A program made the translations under genes and the position numbers. From an uncultured Ruminococcus sp. (GTDB lineage Bacteria; Bacillota_A; Clostridia; Oscillospirales; Ruminococcaceae): a stretch of 12,548 nucleotides of DNA. The notes under the pieces are model-generated. The model was not told the origin of the DNA. It did no database searches and was given only the letters and a program-made list of their open reading frames with translations. The stretch lies in contig CACZPE010000320.1 in NCBI GenBank assembly GCA_902782875.1, forward strand, positions 1-12,548, read 5' to 3'. Positions 1 to 5,781 of the stretch are shown here, piece by piece (within the stretch, counting starts at the first letter, position 1; each line of letters starts with the position of its first letter).

Positions 1-68
1 ACCGTACTTGATTTATGGTCTGTTCTTGCAGTTTGGTTTTAGGGAATGGCTTTTCATACTTTATTTTC

Positions 69-97
69 GGGGGCGTGTTTTTTTACAGCCCCTTTTT
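69..97 (+). terminator. Possible intrinsic terminator of a gene left of the window
   Basis: GGGGC (70-74) pairs with GCCCC (88-92), and TG/CA can add two pairs past a bulged G. The stem is followed on the plus strand by five T (93-97). The hairpin lies directly after the end of the minus-strand membrane protein gene, but on that strand no T-run follows, so it fits a plus-strand transcript entering from the left better. I see no convincing coding sequence in bases 1-68. Confidence 0.4.
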
Positions 98-992
98 ATA
101 TACTGCATATACGTATCTTGCGGTATATCATTATACATATCACGAACATAAGCACATAAGCCGCACTGTATACAATAGTCGCCGGGGCAGGCGTGCCGAA
201 AAATGCCATAATAAGCACATTAGGCAGCCATACCACCGCACTGAGTTCAAGCGAGAACACGACCGCATCCCTTGCGGTCCTGTCTGTCATGCAGTATCTG
301 TACCAGAGCGGCATCAGAAGCCCTGCGATAAACATGAATACAGTAAATACGATATAGAATGCAGTCTCACGCTCTGCGGATACCCCGAGGACAGCACACA
401 GACGCCACGAGCGGGATACAGCGCCCACAAGCATATCTGTCACTATATTCAGCGCCGCAAAAGCAGCTCCGTTTATGATACATGACACAAGAAAGGCTCT
501 GTCGGATATATGCGATGCTTCTTCGTGCGGCACATGGTATTTTCTCATCACATAGCCGAGTATAAGGCCCTTTATCACATATGTCAGTATGTCAACGACT
601 ACTATACCCGCAGTCAGTGATCCTGCTATTATCTCACCGTCGCCCCCTGCCATGGCAAGGATATTCGGCAGATAGCTGCTGACACATATGAGCATGATAT
701 ATGCAAAGCCTCTGAGCACGGTGTTTCTTACAGGCAGTCTGTATCCCAATATCATATACCCGATGCCGACCACCAGCTCCGCACAGACGGCATATATCAG
801 AAAACCTGTGGTGATAAAGGACGGCGCTTCCGTCTTTCCTGCCATGATCTCCGCAAATATCCTGAGCGGTGTGCTGACCGCTTCGCTAAGCAGCAGATAC
901 ACCAGCAGACGGGGTATCACGCCCGCATCAAATCTGTCTGCGGTCCTGCCTGACAGTCTTTTCACCATACCTGCTGAAATCGTCTTATCCAT
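96..992 (-). CDS. Polytopic membrane protein of unknown function
   Basis: I do not recognise the family. The roughly 298-residue protein has about eight hydrophobic segments, at approximately residues 25-46, 56-80, 90-113, 122-148, 165-188, 206-229, 243-262 and 272-290. It starts with a short charged N-terminus and ends in a basic tail, as expected for an integral membrane protein. Two ATG codons lie next to each other at 995 and 992. GGAGG lies 3 bases before the first and 6 before the second, so I chose 992, but 995 is possible. It follows the MarR-type gene by about 20 bases on the same strand, so both are probably one transcript. By analogy with other marR-linked membrane genes it could be an exporter or stress-related protein, but the sequence shows no transporter motif that supports this. 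Confidence 0.75.
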   Translation of the reverse strand: MDKTISAGMVKRLSGRTADRFDAGVIPRLLVYLLLSEAVSTPLRIFAEIMAGKTEAPSFITTGFLIYAVCAELVVGIGYMILGYRLPVRNTVLRGFAYIMLICVSSYLPNILAMAGGDGEIIAGSLTAGIVVVDILTYVIKGLILGYVMRKYHVPHEEASHISDRAFLVSCIINGAAFAALNIVTDMLVGAVSRSWRLCAVLGVSAERETAFYIVFTVFMFIAGLLMPLWYRYCMTDRTARDAVVFSLELSAVVWLPNVLIMAFFGTPAPATIVYSAAYVLMFVICIMIYRKIRICSI

Positions 993-1015
993 CATTATCC
1001 TCCGTTCTTATACGG

Positions 1016-1462
1016 TCATAACTGCTGCTTTATGACATTGAGCTTATCCATAAGTCTTTTCTGTACGCCAGCAAAGGTGATGATATCTTCCTCCGATATC
1101 CCCTCGAAAAGCTCATTCACAAAGCTTATGTTTCTGTCAAGATTGGCCGAACCCCAGCTTCTCCCCTTTTCAGTTATCACAATGGAGATATTGCGCCTGT
1201 CGCTGCTGCTCCTTTCCATCCTTATCAGGCCCTTCTCCGCCAGCTTGTCAGCCAGCTGCTTCATATTCTGCCTTGTGGTGCCGCATTTTTCCGCAAGCTG
1301 ATTGAGATTGAGCGGCTCTTCACATCTGCCGAGCATCATCAGCGGGAGCCACTGCTTGGACGTGATGTCGTCCATACCCATATCCATCACATTCTGCAGG
1401 GTATTTGCAAGCAGGGATATCTCAACAAGTGCGGTAAACTCAGGCTTTTCATATATTTCCAT
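1016..1462 (-). CDS. MarR-family winged-helix transcriptional regulator
   Basis: The 148-residue protein has the size and layout of MarR regulators: an N-terminal dimerisation helix, a winged helix-turn-helix in the middle (LNQLAEKCGTTRQNMKQLAD as recognition region, then EKGLIRMERSSSDRRN and the wing with ISIVITEKG), and a C-terminal dimerisation helix. The DRR-N...T-KG pattern of the wing is typical. An ATG at 1495 is in frame, but it lies inside the palindromic operator and has no ribosome site. The ATG at 1462 has GGGAGG 5 bases upstream, so I use it. It is the first gene of a two-gene operon with the membrane protein. A palindrome covering the predicted transcription start (1477-1498) implies autorepression. 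The ligand cannot be told from the sequence. Confidence 0.9.
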   Translation of the reverse strand: MEIYEKPEFTALVEISLLANTLQNVMDMGMDDITSKQWLPLMMLGRCEEPLNLNQLAEKCGTTRQNMKQLADKLAEKGLIRMERSSSDRRNISIVITEKGRSWGSANLDRNISFVNELFEGISEEDIITFAGVQKRLMDKLNVIKQQL

Positions 1463-1476
1463 AGCTTCCTCCCGAT

Positions 1477-1498
1477 AATATGCAATATATTGCATATT
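1477..1498. promoter_or_regulatory. 22-bp perfect palindrome, probable MarR operator
   Basis: Each half-site reads AATATGCAATA and the dyad is perfect over 22 bases. It lies immediately downstream of the -10 box of the marR promoter and covers the expected transcription start, between promoter and ribosome site. MarR-type repressors usually bind palindromes of about 16-20 bases at such positions. Binding here would block transcription of both genes. The site assignment is inference from position and symmetry. Confidence 0.75.
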
Positions 1499-1499
1499 T

Positions 1500-1528
1500 A
1501 ATATACCATATCATGACAGCTTTGTCAA
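1500..1528 (-). promoter_or_regulatory. Promoter of the marR operon
   Basis: On the minus strand there is a perfect -35 box TTGACA (1528-1523), a 17-base spacer and a -10 box TATATT (1505-1500). The transcription start expected about 7 bases further falls near 1493, inside the palindrome. Confidence 0.8.
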
Positions 1529-1578
1529 GACCTATAGATTATAATCTGATTAAATATATTAGAATACGATAAAACCCG

Positions 1579-1607
1579 TTTACACTGCTTATTTATTGTG
1601 GTATACT
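1579..1607 (+). promoter_or_regulatory. Promoter of the DUF3592-like gene
   Basis: -35 box TTTACA (1579-1584), 17-base spacer, -10 box TATACT (1602-1607). The expected start is near 1614, directly before the ribosome site GGGGTG (1615-1620), so the leader is only about a dozen bases. This excludes the in-frame ATG at 1596, which lies inside the promoter. Confidence 0.7.
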
Positions 1608-1625
1608 CAGATATGGGGTGATATT

Positions 1626-2084
1626 ATGTTAAAGGAGATCGATTTTCCGTCGTCTGCATTCAAGAAGTTTTTTGGTATAGCTGCGGTGTTTTTCTTAGTC
1701 ATAGGCTCTTTTCTTGTGCTGTGGCATATCTCTCAGGTACTGTCATACGGCGAGGTATGGGGCACAGTGTCTGAAATATACATAATGCCCAGAAGGGGCG
1801 GCGCAAGAGGTCCCAGCCTCAATAACGCAGACAGGGGCAGATACTTCGTGAAGTACACCGTTGATGGTACCGAATACGAGTCTTTGATCAGAAGGCCCTC
1901 TGACGATGCGGATATAGGTACGCCCGCTCTTGTGAGATACAAGAAGACAGATCCGCGCACGGTACTTTATGACAGCAGAGTTGTGCCCGACAGCCCTCTT
2001 CTGTTTATAATACCGGGCTTTGTATGCTTAGGTCTGATAGAGGTCATCAACTTCAGGGATAAATATGACCATCCTGATTACTGA
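1626..2084 (+). CDS. Small DUF3592-like membrane protein
   Basis: The 152-residue protein has a first membrane segment at about residues 13-37, a polar extracytoplasmic middle part and a second hydrophobic segment near 120-138. The middle part has a G-V-E opening, then YFVKYTVDGTEYES and GTPALVRYKKTDPRTVLYD, which resemble the two beta-strand signatures of DUF3592 proteins (Y-Y-V-G-Y and G-V-Y-NP). A glycine/arginine-rich insertion (RRGGARG) lies between them. The start at 1626 is chosen because GGGGTG lies 5 bases upstream and the promoter overlaps the longer reading frame. It is a single-gene transcript, divergent from marR and closed by a strong terminator. The function of DUF3592 proteins is not known. 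Confidence 0.7.
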   Translation: MLKEIDFPSSAFKKFFGIAAVFFLVIGSFLVLWHISQVLSYGEVWGTVSEIYIMPRRGGARGPSLNNADRGRYFVKYTVDGTEYESLIRRPSDDADIGTPALVRYKKTDPRTVLYDSRVVPDSPLLFIIPGFVCLGLIEVINFRDKYDHPDY

Positions 2085-2091
2085 CAGACTT

Positions 2092-2116
2092 GCTTACGGC
2101 CTTCTGTGCCGTAAGC
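2092..2116 (+). other. 9-bp perfect hairpin after the DUF3592-like gene
   Basis: GCTTACGGC (2092-2100) pairs completely with GCCGTAAGC (2108-2116) around a 7-base loop, starting 8 bases after the stop codon. No T-run follows, so it is not itself an intrinsic terminator. It may protect the mRNA 3' end ahead of the terminator at 2135. Confidence 0.5.
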
Positions 2117-2134
2117 CATGCCGATTATGATAAT

Positions 2135-2181
2135 GCTGCGAAGTGTTTTTCCGTTATATCCGGCACTTCGCAGCTTTTTTT
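2135..2181 (+). terminator. Strong intrinsic terminator
   Basis: GCTGCGAAGTG (2135-2145) pairs perfectly with CACTTCGCAGC (2164-2174), with three further CCG/CGG pairs possible inside the loop. Seven T follow (2175-2181). It ends the DUF3592-like transcript and insulates the Ro60-like/rtcB operon downstream. Confidence 0.9.
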
Positions 2182-2203
2182 CCGTGATTTTTTATTTTGT
2201 CTG

Positions 2204-2212
2204 TGTTATCAT
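2204..2212 (+). promoter_or_regulatory. Candidate extended -10 promoter of the Ro60-like/rtcB operon
   Basis: TGTTATCAT (2204-2212) matches the extended -10 form TGnTATnnT. There is no good -35 box 17 bases upstream (GTGATT), as is common for extended -10 promoters. The expected start near 2219 lies only a few bases before the first leader hairpin and just after the preceding terminator, which supports the assignment. Confidence 0.5.
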
Positions 2213-2223
2213 TACAACATCGA

Positions 2224-2277
2224 AAGGCTCTTACAGCAAAAGAATCTTTGAACTTCCATTCAAATGAAATGAGCCTT
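2224..2277 (+). repeat. Leader hairpin unit 1
   Basis: The outer stem is AAGGCTC (2224-2230) with GAGCCTT (2271-2277), seven perfect pairs. ACAGCAA is at 2233-2239. The inner stem is TTTGAA (2247-2252) with TTCAAA (2259-2264) around loop CTTCCA. The 3' side of the internal loop is TGAAAT, longer than in the other two units. Confidence 0.65.
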
Positions 2278-2285
2278 GTAAAACA

Positions 2286-2335
2286 AAGACACTCACAGCA
2301 ACGAATAATACTATGATCTGTATTTACAGTGTCTT
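2286..2335 (+). repeat. Leader hairpin unit 2
   Basis: The outer stem is AAGACACT (2286-2293) with AGTGTCTT (2328-2335), eight perfect pairs. ACAGCAA is at 2295-2301. The inner stem is AATAC (2307-2311) with GTATT (2320-2324) around an 8-base loop. The 3' side of the internal loop is TAC (2325-2327). Confidence 0.65.
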
Positions 2336-2341
2336 GTAAGG

Positions 2342-2394
2342 AAGGTACAAACAGCAATCCTTTATGAATATTTGGGATATTTATTACGTACCTT
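2342..2394 (+). repeat. Leader hairpin unit 3
   Basis: The outer stem is AAGGTAC (2342-2348) with GTACCTT (2388-2394), seven perfect pairs. ACAGCAA is at 2351-2357. The inner stem runs from 2364-2371 to 2377-2384, eight pairs with one G-U, loop TTGGG. The 3' side is TAC (2385-2387), identical to unit 2. Confidence 0.65.
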
Positions 2395-2401
2395 GACGGC
2401 C

Positions 2402-2434
2402 TGCGTAAGATAAGCATAAAGCTTATCTTACGCA
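2402..2434 (+). promoter_or_regulatory. 14-bp perfect hairpin just before the Ro60-like ribosome site
   Basis: TGCGTAAGATAAGC (2402-2415) pairs perfectly with 2421-2434 around loop ATAAA. It is followed by A-rich sequence, not T, so it is not a plus-strand terminator, and the minus strand has no T-run after it either. It ends about 15 bases before the ribosome site AAAGGAG. It could affect translation of the operon or be a processing or protein-binding site. Confidence 0.6.
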
Positions 2435-2463
2435 AAAACCATTAAAGTAAAGGAGAATTTCAT

Positions 2464-3954
2464 ATGCTCGGATATATAAGAACAGAAGCAAATATGACCA
2501 GAACAGAAAACGGCGCAGCAGCGCATCTCTCTACAGGTTCTGACTGTCTCGACCTTTTTGCGGCAATAGGCGCTCTTAGAAATGCAGACGAAAACGAGAT
2601 CACAGCAAGATTCCTGCGTGCATATGCAGAGAATGCGGACACAGCTATGAAGCTCCTTTTCTATGCGCGTGACATAAGGGGCGGCCTCGGCGAAAGACGA
2701 GTATTCCGCACTATAATAAGAACACTTGCATACACCTCCCCCGAAAGCGTGAGAAAGAATATCCGCTACTTCGGCGAGTACGGCAGATATGACGACCTGC
2801 TTGTGCTTCTCGACACCCCTCTCGCACAGGATGCGATATCTCTTATAAAGAGGACTCTTGAAAGCGATATCGCCTCTATGAAGAGAAACGGTGAGGTCAC
2901 TCTGCTTGCAAAGTGGCTTCCCTCCGTCAATGCCTCCGGCAGAAACACCGTAAGGCTCGCAAAGATGACCGCAAGGGGCCTTGGTATGAGCTTTGAGCAG
3001 TACAGAAAGACTCTTTCCGCACTGCGCGGCTATATAGAAATAATAGAGAACGACCTGCGCGAGATGAACTACACCTTTGACTATGAGCACGTGCCCTCCC
3101 GTGCGCTCTACAAGTACCGCAAGGCATTTGTACGCAACGACGGCGAGAGATACACCCGCTTCATAGAGGACGCTTCACAGGGAAAGGCAATGCTCCATGC
3201 GGACAATGTCGCTCCCTATGAGCTGATATCCCCCTTCCTCGGCTGTTTCAGAGCAAACGGCAGATGGGAGTTCATAAGGAGTATGTCCCCCGCTGAGGAA
3301 AAGGCTCTCAACGCAACATGGAACGCACTCCCCGATTTCTGCGGCAATGACAACAGCCTTGCCGTGATAGACACCTCGGGCTCGATGTATTCGAGCGGCA
3401 GCCCCATGCCTGCGGCAGTGGCTCTCTCGCTGGGCCTGTACTTTGCGGAGCACAACAGGGGTGCATTCGCAAACAGCTTCATAGAATTCTCCGAAACACC
3501 TCAGCTGATCACCCTGAAGGGCCGTACCTTCGCGGAAAAGCTCCGCTATGCGGCAACTTTCTCGAAGGTGGCAAACACAAATCTTGAAGCGGTGTTCGAT
3601 CTGATACTGCGTGCAGCGGTAAAGAACCGCGTAAAGCAGAAGGATCTGCCCGCAAGGCTCGTGATAATATCGGATATGGAGTTTGACTGCTGCATGAATA
3701 ATGCAGACAGAACGGTATTCGACAACGCACGCAGAAGATATATGCTTCACGGCTACAGACTGCCCGATGTGGTATTCTGGAACGTCGCCAGCAGAAACAG
3801 ACAGCAGCCCGTAACGATGAACGAGCAGGGCGCAGCACTCGTGTCGGGTGCAGCTCCCAGACTGTTCTCGATGATAGCAGGCGGAGAAATAACTCCCATG
3901 AAGATGATGAACGAAATCCTGAACAACGGGAGATATTCGCTCATCACCGCATAA
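2464..3954 (+). CDS. Ro60-like protein (DUF2828/TROVE-type helical region plus vWA domain)
   Basis: The 496-residue protein has a helical N-terminal two-thirds followed by a von Willebrand A domain. The stretch LLFYARDIRGGLGERRVFR (from about residue 60) is the hallmark of DUF2828/TROVE-type proteins. The vWA domain has a complete metal-binding (MIDAS) site: D303-T-S305-G-S307, T372 in ANTNLEAVF, and D404 in ISDMEFD. The C-terminal VFWNV...PVT-NEQGAALVSGA segment is also typical of DUF2828. Known Ro60/Rsr proteins form a ring that binds misfolded RNA and Y RNA and work with exonucleases; that this one binds RNA is inference. The ribosome site AAAGGAG lies 8 bases before the ATG. rtcB starts 13 bases after the stop, so the two are almost certainly co-transcribed. 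No signal peptide is seen, so it should be cytoplasmic. It may be annotated only as DUF2828. Confidence 0.85.
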   Translation: MLGYIRTEANMTRTENGAAAHLSTGSDCLDLFAAIGALRNADENEITARFLRAYAENADTAMKLLFYARDIRGGLGERRVFRTIIRTLAYTSPESVRKNIRYFGEYGRYDDLLVLLDTPLAQDAISLIKRTLESDIASMKRNGEVTLLAKWLPSVNASGRNTVRLAKMTARGLGMSFEQYRKTLSALRGYIEIIENDLREMNYTFDYEHVPSRALYKYRKAFVRNDGERYTRFIEDASQGKAMLHADNVAPYELISPFLGCFRANGRWEFIRSMSPAEEKALNATWNALPDFCGNDNSLAVIDTSGSMYSSGSPMPAAVALSLGLYFAEHNRGAFANSFIEFSETPQLITLKGRTFAEKLRYAATFSKVANTNLEAVFDLILRAAVKNRVKQKDLPARLVIISDMEFDCCMNNADRTVFDNARRRYMLHGYRLPDVVFWNVASRNRQQPVTMNEQGAALVSGAAPRLFSMIAGGEITPMKMMNEILNNGRYSLITA

Positions 3955-3967
3955 CGGATGTGATGAT

Positions 3968-5203
3968 ATGACTGAGATAAAAGGAAAAGTCAATACTGCC
4001 CTCTGCTTTGCAAAGGTGATAGACGAAAAGGCAGAGGAGCAGATACGGCGTATGTGCGACTATGAGCTGACAAAGGGCAGCAAGGTGCGCATAATGCCCG
4101 ATGTACACGCAGGCAAGGGCTGCACTATAGGCACTACCATGACCGTAACGGACAAGGTATGCCCCAATATAGTCGGCGTTGATATCGGCTGCGGAATGTA
4201 CACAACGGAGATAAACGAGCACGAGATAGATCTGATGAAACTGGACGCTGCGGCGCATTATATCCCCTCGGGCTTCAACACCTGGGAAAGCCCTGTTGAG
4301 AGCTTTGACCTGACCGCTCTCAGATGCTTTGAGGAGCTGAAGCATATTTCACGCATATCCTCATCCCTCGGCACTCTCGGCGGCGGCAACCATTTCATCG
4401 AGGTCGACCGTTCATCGGACGGCAGATACTATCTTGTGATACATTCGGGCAGCAGAAATCTCGGCAAGCAGACTGCAGAGATATACCAGAGATACGCTGT
4501 AGAACAGCACAAGGGCAGGGATGAGTATCTCGCGGAGAGAGAACGTATACTGTCTTACAAGGATCAGGGACGTGCATCGGAGATACAGCCCGCTCTTGAC
4601 GAGCTTGAGAGGAAATACCGCCTTCTCAGTCCCGACATACCCGAGGATCTCTGCTGGCTCTCAGGGCAGCTTCTTGACGACTATCTGCACGATGTGGAGA
4701 TATGTCAGCGCTTTGCAAAAAGGAGCCGCGAGCTGATGGCACAGATAATACTCGAACGCTCCGGGCTCTCATCCTGTGACAGCTTCCACACGATACACAA
4801 CTATATCGACACGGAGGAAATGATACTCAGAAAGGGCGCTATCGCCGCGCATAAGGGCGAACGCGTGCTGATACCGATAAATATGCGTGACGGCTCTGTC
4901 ATCGCAGTCGGAAAGGGCTGTGAGGAATGGAACTTCTCTGCGCCTCACGGTGCGGGACGTATTATGTCAAGATCAGCCGCAAAGAAGAACATATCCCTTA
5001 AGGAGTACAAAAGGGCGATGGCGGGAGTATACACCACATCGGTCAGCGAAAAGACCATAGATGAAGCGCCCATGGCGTATAAATCCCTGAATGATATCAT
5101 TGATGTGATAGGCGACAGCGTGGAGATAAAGGACATAATGAAGCCCGTATTCAATTTCAAGGCAGAAGACGATGAAGTGCCGTGGAAGAAGGATCAGCAA
5201 TAA
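3968..5203 (+). CDS. rtcB: RNA-splicing ligase RtcB
   Basis: RtcB joins RNA 2',3'-cyclic phosphate or 3'-phosphate ends to 5'-hydroxyl ends, using GTP and manganese through a histidine-GMP intermediate. The 411-residue length is close to that of the E. coli enzyme. Visible motifs are MPDVHAGKGCTIGTT, VGVDIGCGM with metal ligands D72 and C75, GGGNHFIEV with H142, VIHSGSRNLG with H159, IHNYID with H277, PINMRDGS, and HGAGR with H327 as the predicted guanylylated residue. All key residues are present, so it should be active. The start has only a weak site (GGATGTGATG), consistent with translation coupled to the Ro60-like gene 13 bases upstream. No archease, RtcA or RtcR gene is in the window. 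The pairing with a Ro-type protein recalls the rsr-rtcBA RNA repair operons of proteobacteria. Confidence 0.96.
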   Translation: MTEIKGKVNTALCFAKVIDEKAEEQIRRMCDYELTKGSKVRIMPDVHAGKGCTIGTTMTVTDKVCPNIVGVDIGCGMYTTEINEHEIDLMKLDAAAHYIPSGFNTWESPVESFDLTALRCFEELKHISRISSSLGTLGGGNHFIEVDRSSDGRYYLVIHSGSRNLGKQTAEIYQRYAVEQHKGRDEYLAERERILSYKDQGRASEIQPALDELERKYRLLSPDIPEDLCWLSGQLLDDYLHDVEICQRFAKRSRELMAQIILERSGLSSCDSFHTIHNYIDTEEMILRKGAIAAHKGERVLIPINMRDGSVIAVGKGCEEWNFSAPHGAGRIMSRSAAKKNISLKEYKRAMAGVYTTSVSEKTIDEAPMAYKSLNDIIDVIGDSVEIKDIMKPVFNFKAEDDEVPWKKDQQ

Positions 5204-5212
5204 GACCCTTCC

Positions 5213-5265
5213 ACCACCAAAGCTAAAGCTTCGATGGTCCTCCTCCCCTTTCAGGGGAGGTTTTT
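5213..5265 (+). terminator. Terminator after rtcB, preceded by a second imperfect hairpin
   Basis: CCTCCCC (5242-5248) pairs with GGGGAGG (5254-5260) around TTTCA, followed by TTTTTGCGTTT. Directly before it, 5213-5224 and 5227-5238 can form an imperfect stem (ACCA/TGGT ends, AGCT core, two mismatches). The two-hairpin block closes the Ro60-like/rtcB operon. Confidence 0.8.
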
Positions 5266-5295
5266 GCGTTTCTGATAAAGGTCTCTCCTAATAAA

Positions 5296-5335
5296 TATAC
5301 CCATCCGATGCGTGCGAACACATCGGATGGGTATA
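5296..5335 (-). terminator. 15-bp hairpin, probable terminator of the two small unknown genes
   Basis: TATACCCATCCGATG (5296-5310) pairs perfectly with 5321-5335 around a 10-base loop. On the minus strand it follows the stop codon at 5344 by 8 bases and is trailed by TTTATT, a modest T-rich tail. It may act in both directions, since the plus strand also continues with T-rich sequence. Confidence 0.6.
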
Positions 5336-5343
5336 CTCTTATT

Positions 5344-5781
5344 CTAATTTCTAATTGCTGATTGTTTAAGTGCTTTGTATACCTTTTGCTGTGCAGGGAG
5401 ACGCTCCCAGCGGCTGAAATCTGCGGAATACTGCTTTTTAAGTGCAAGAGCATCATCAGTACCGAGGAGCTTTGTCATATCAAGAGTCAGGCCGTGTACC
5501 GCGCACAGCATCCAGAATATGCTTGCAGGCTCCCTGTGCAGTACCGGAAGATGATAGATATACGACAGGACGGAATACACCGTTTCCGACGGCGGAGACT
5601 GTGAGCACATATCATTCAGAGCCTTCTCCATATCCTCCGCAAACCTGTCGTGACACGGGTCGTCTGCAGGCTTGCTGCCCATTCCTAAAAGCCCGTCTGT
5701 GGGCTTGCGCTTTCGCTCCAGCTCTTCTGCATAAGCGATATATCCTTCACAGATGCCCTGTATCAGCTCAAGCTCATTCAT
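5344..5781 (-). CDS. Uncharacterised 145-residue protein
   Basis: I do not recognise this protein. It begins MNELELIQGICEGYIAYAEELERKRK, predicted helical and charged, followed by a glycine/proline stretch (about residues 30-42) and a more hydrophobic middle part (YSVLSYIYHLPVLHREPASIFWMLCAVHGL, about residues 70-100) that looks like buried helices more than a membrane anchor. It ends in a basic tail. It has no signal peptide. The ATG at 5781 is preferred because AGGGG lies 9 bases upstream and it overlaps the stop of the upstream gene by 8 bases. An alternative ATG is at 5787. The overlap implies translational coupling with the small membrane protein before it. Confidence 0.7.
   Translation of the reverse strand: MNELELIQGICEGYIAYAEELERKRKPTDGLLGMGSKPADDPCHDRFAEDMEKALNDMCSQSPPSETVYSVLSYIYHLPVLHREPASIFWMLCAVHGLTLDMTKLLGTDDALALKKQYSADFSRWERLPAQQKVYKALKQSAIRN

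Larger units (their letters stand above)
2224..2394 (+). ncRNA. Structured leader RNA of three tandem related hairpins
   Basis: Three consecutive units (2224-2277, 2286-2335, 2342-2394) share one plan: a 7-8 bp outer stem starting AAG and ending CTT, then 0-2 bases, then ACAGCAA on the 5' side of an internal loop, then an inner hairpin, and a short 3' side (TAC in units 2 and 3). The outer-stem sequences differ (GGCTC, GACACT, GGTAC after the shared AA), yet every pair is kept, which is compensatory change between copies. The units are joined by GTAAAACA and GTAAGG, so CTTGTAA recurs. The element lies in the leader of the Ro60-like/rtcB operon. I cannot match it to a named RNA family. It could be a tandem regulatory RNA, a bound RNA partner of the Ro60-like protein, or an RtcB substrate. 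It does not resemble canonical bacterial Y RNAs with their tRNA-like module. Confidence 0.7.

Noticed and set aside
15..485. Long plus-strand reading frame antisense to the first membrane protein gene
   Set aside because: It has no ribosome site, its composition (many His, Tyr, Cys, Arg) is that of a shadow frame, and the opposite strand codes a clear multi-helix membrane protein.
1536..1547. 12-base palindrome AGATTATAATCT containing TATAAT on both strands
   Set aside because: No -35 box lies at a usable distance on either strand, and better promoters exist for both flanking genes. It is likely chance in an AT-rich stretch.
2224..2394. Reading the three hairpins as a CRISPR array
   Set aside because: The repeated part is a paired structure with only a 7-base invariant motif. 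There are no identical direct repeats of 25-40 bases and no cas genes.
2224..2394. Reading the leader as a canonical Y RNA or tRNA-like RNA
   Set aside because: A T-loop-like TTCAAAT occurs in unit 1 only, where it falls in the inner stem. No acceptor/T-arm arrangement or D-loop pattern could be built.
2154..2435. 93-residue minus-strand frame in the leader of the Ro60-like gene
   Set aside because: It covers the terminator and the three hairpins. The repeated paired stems explain this sequence better, and no ribosome site supports the frame.
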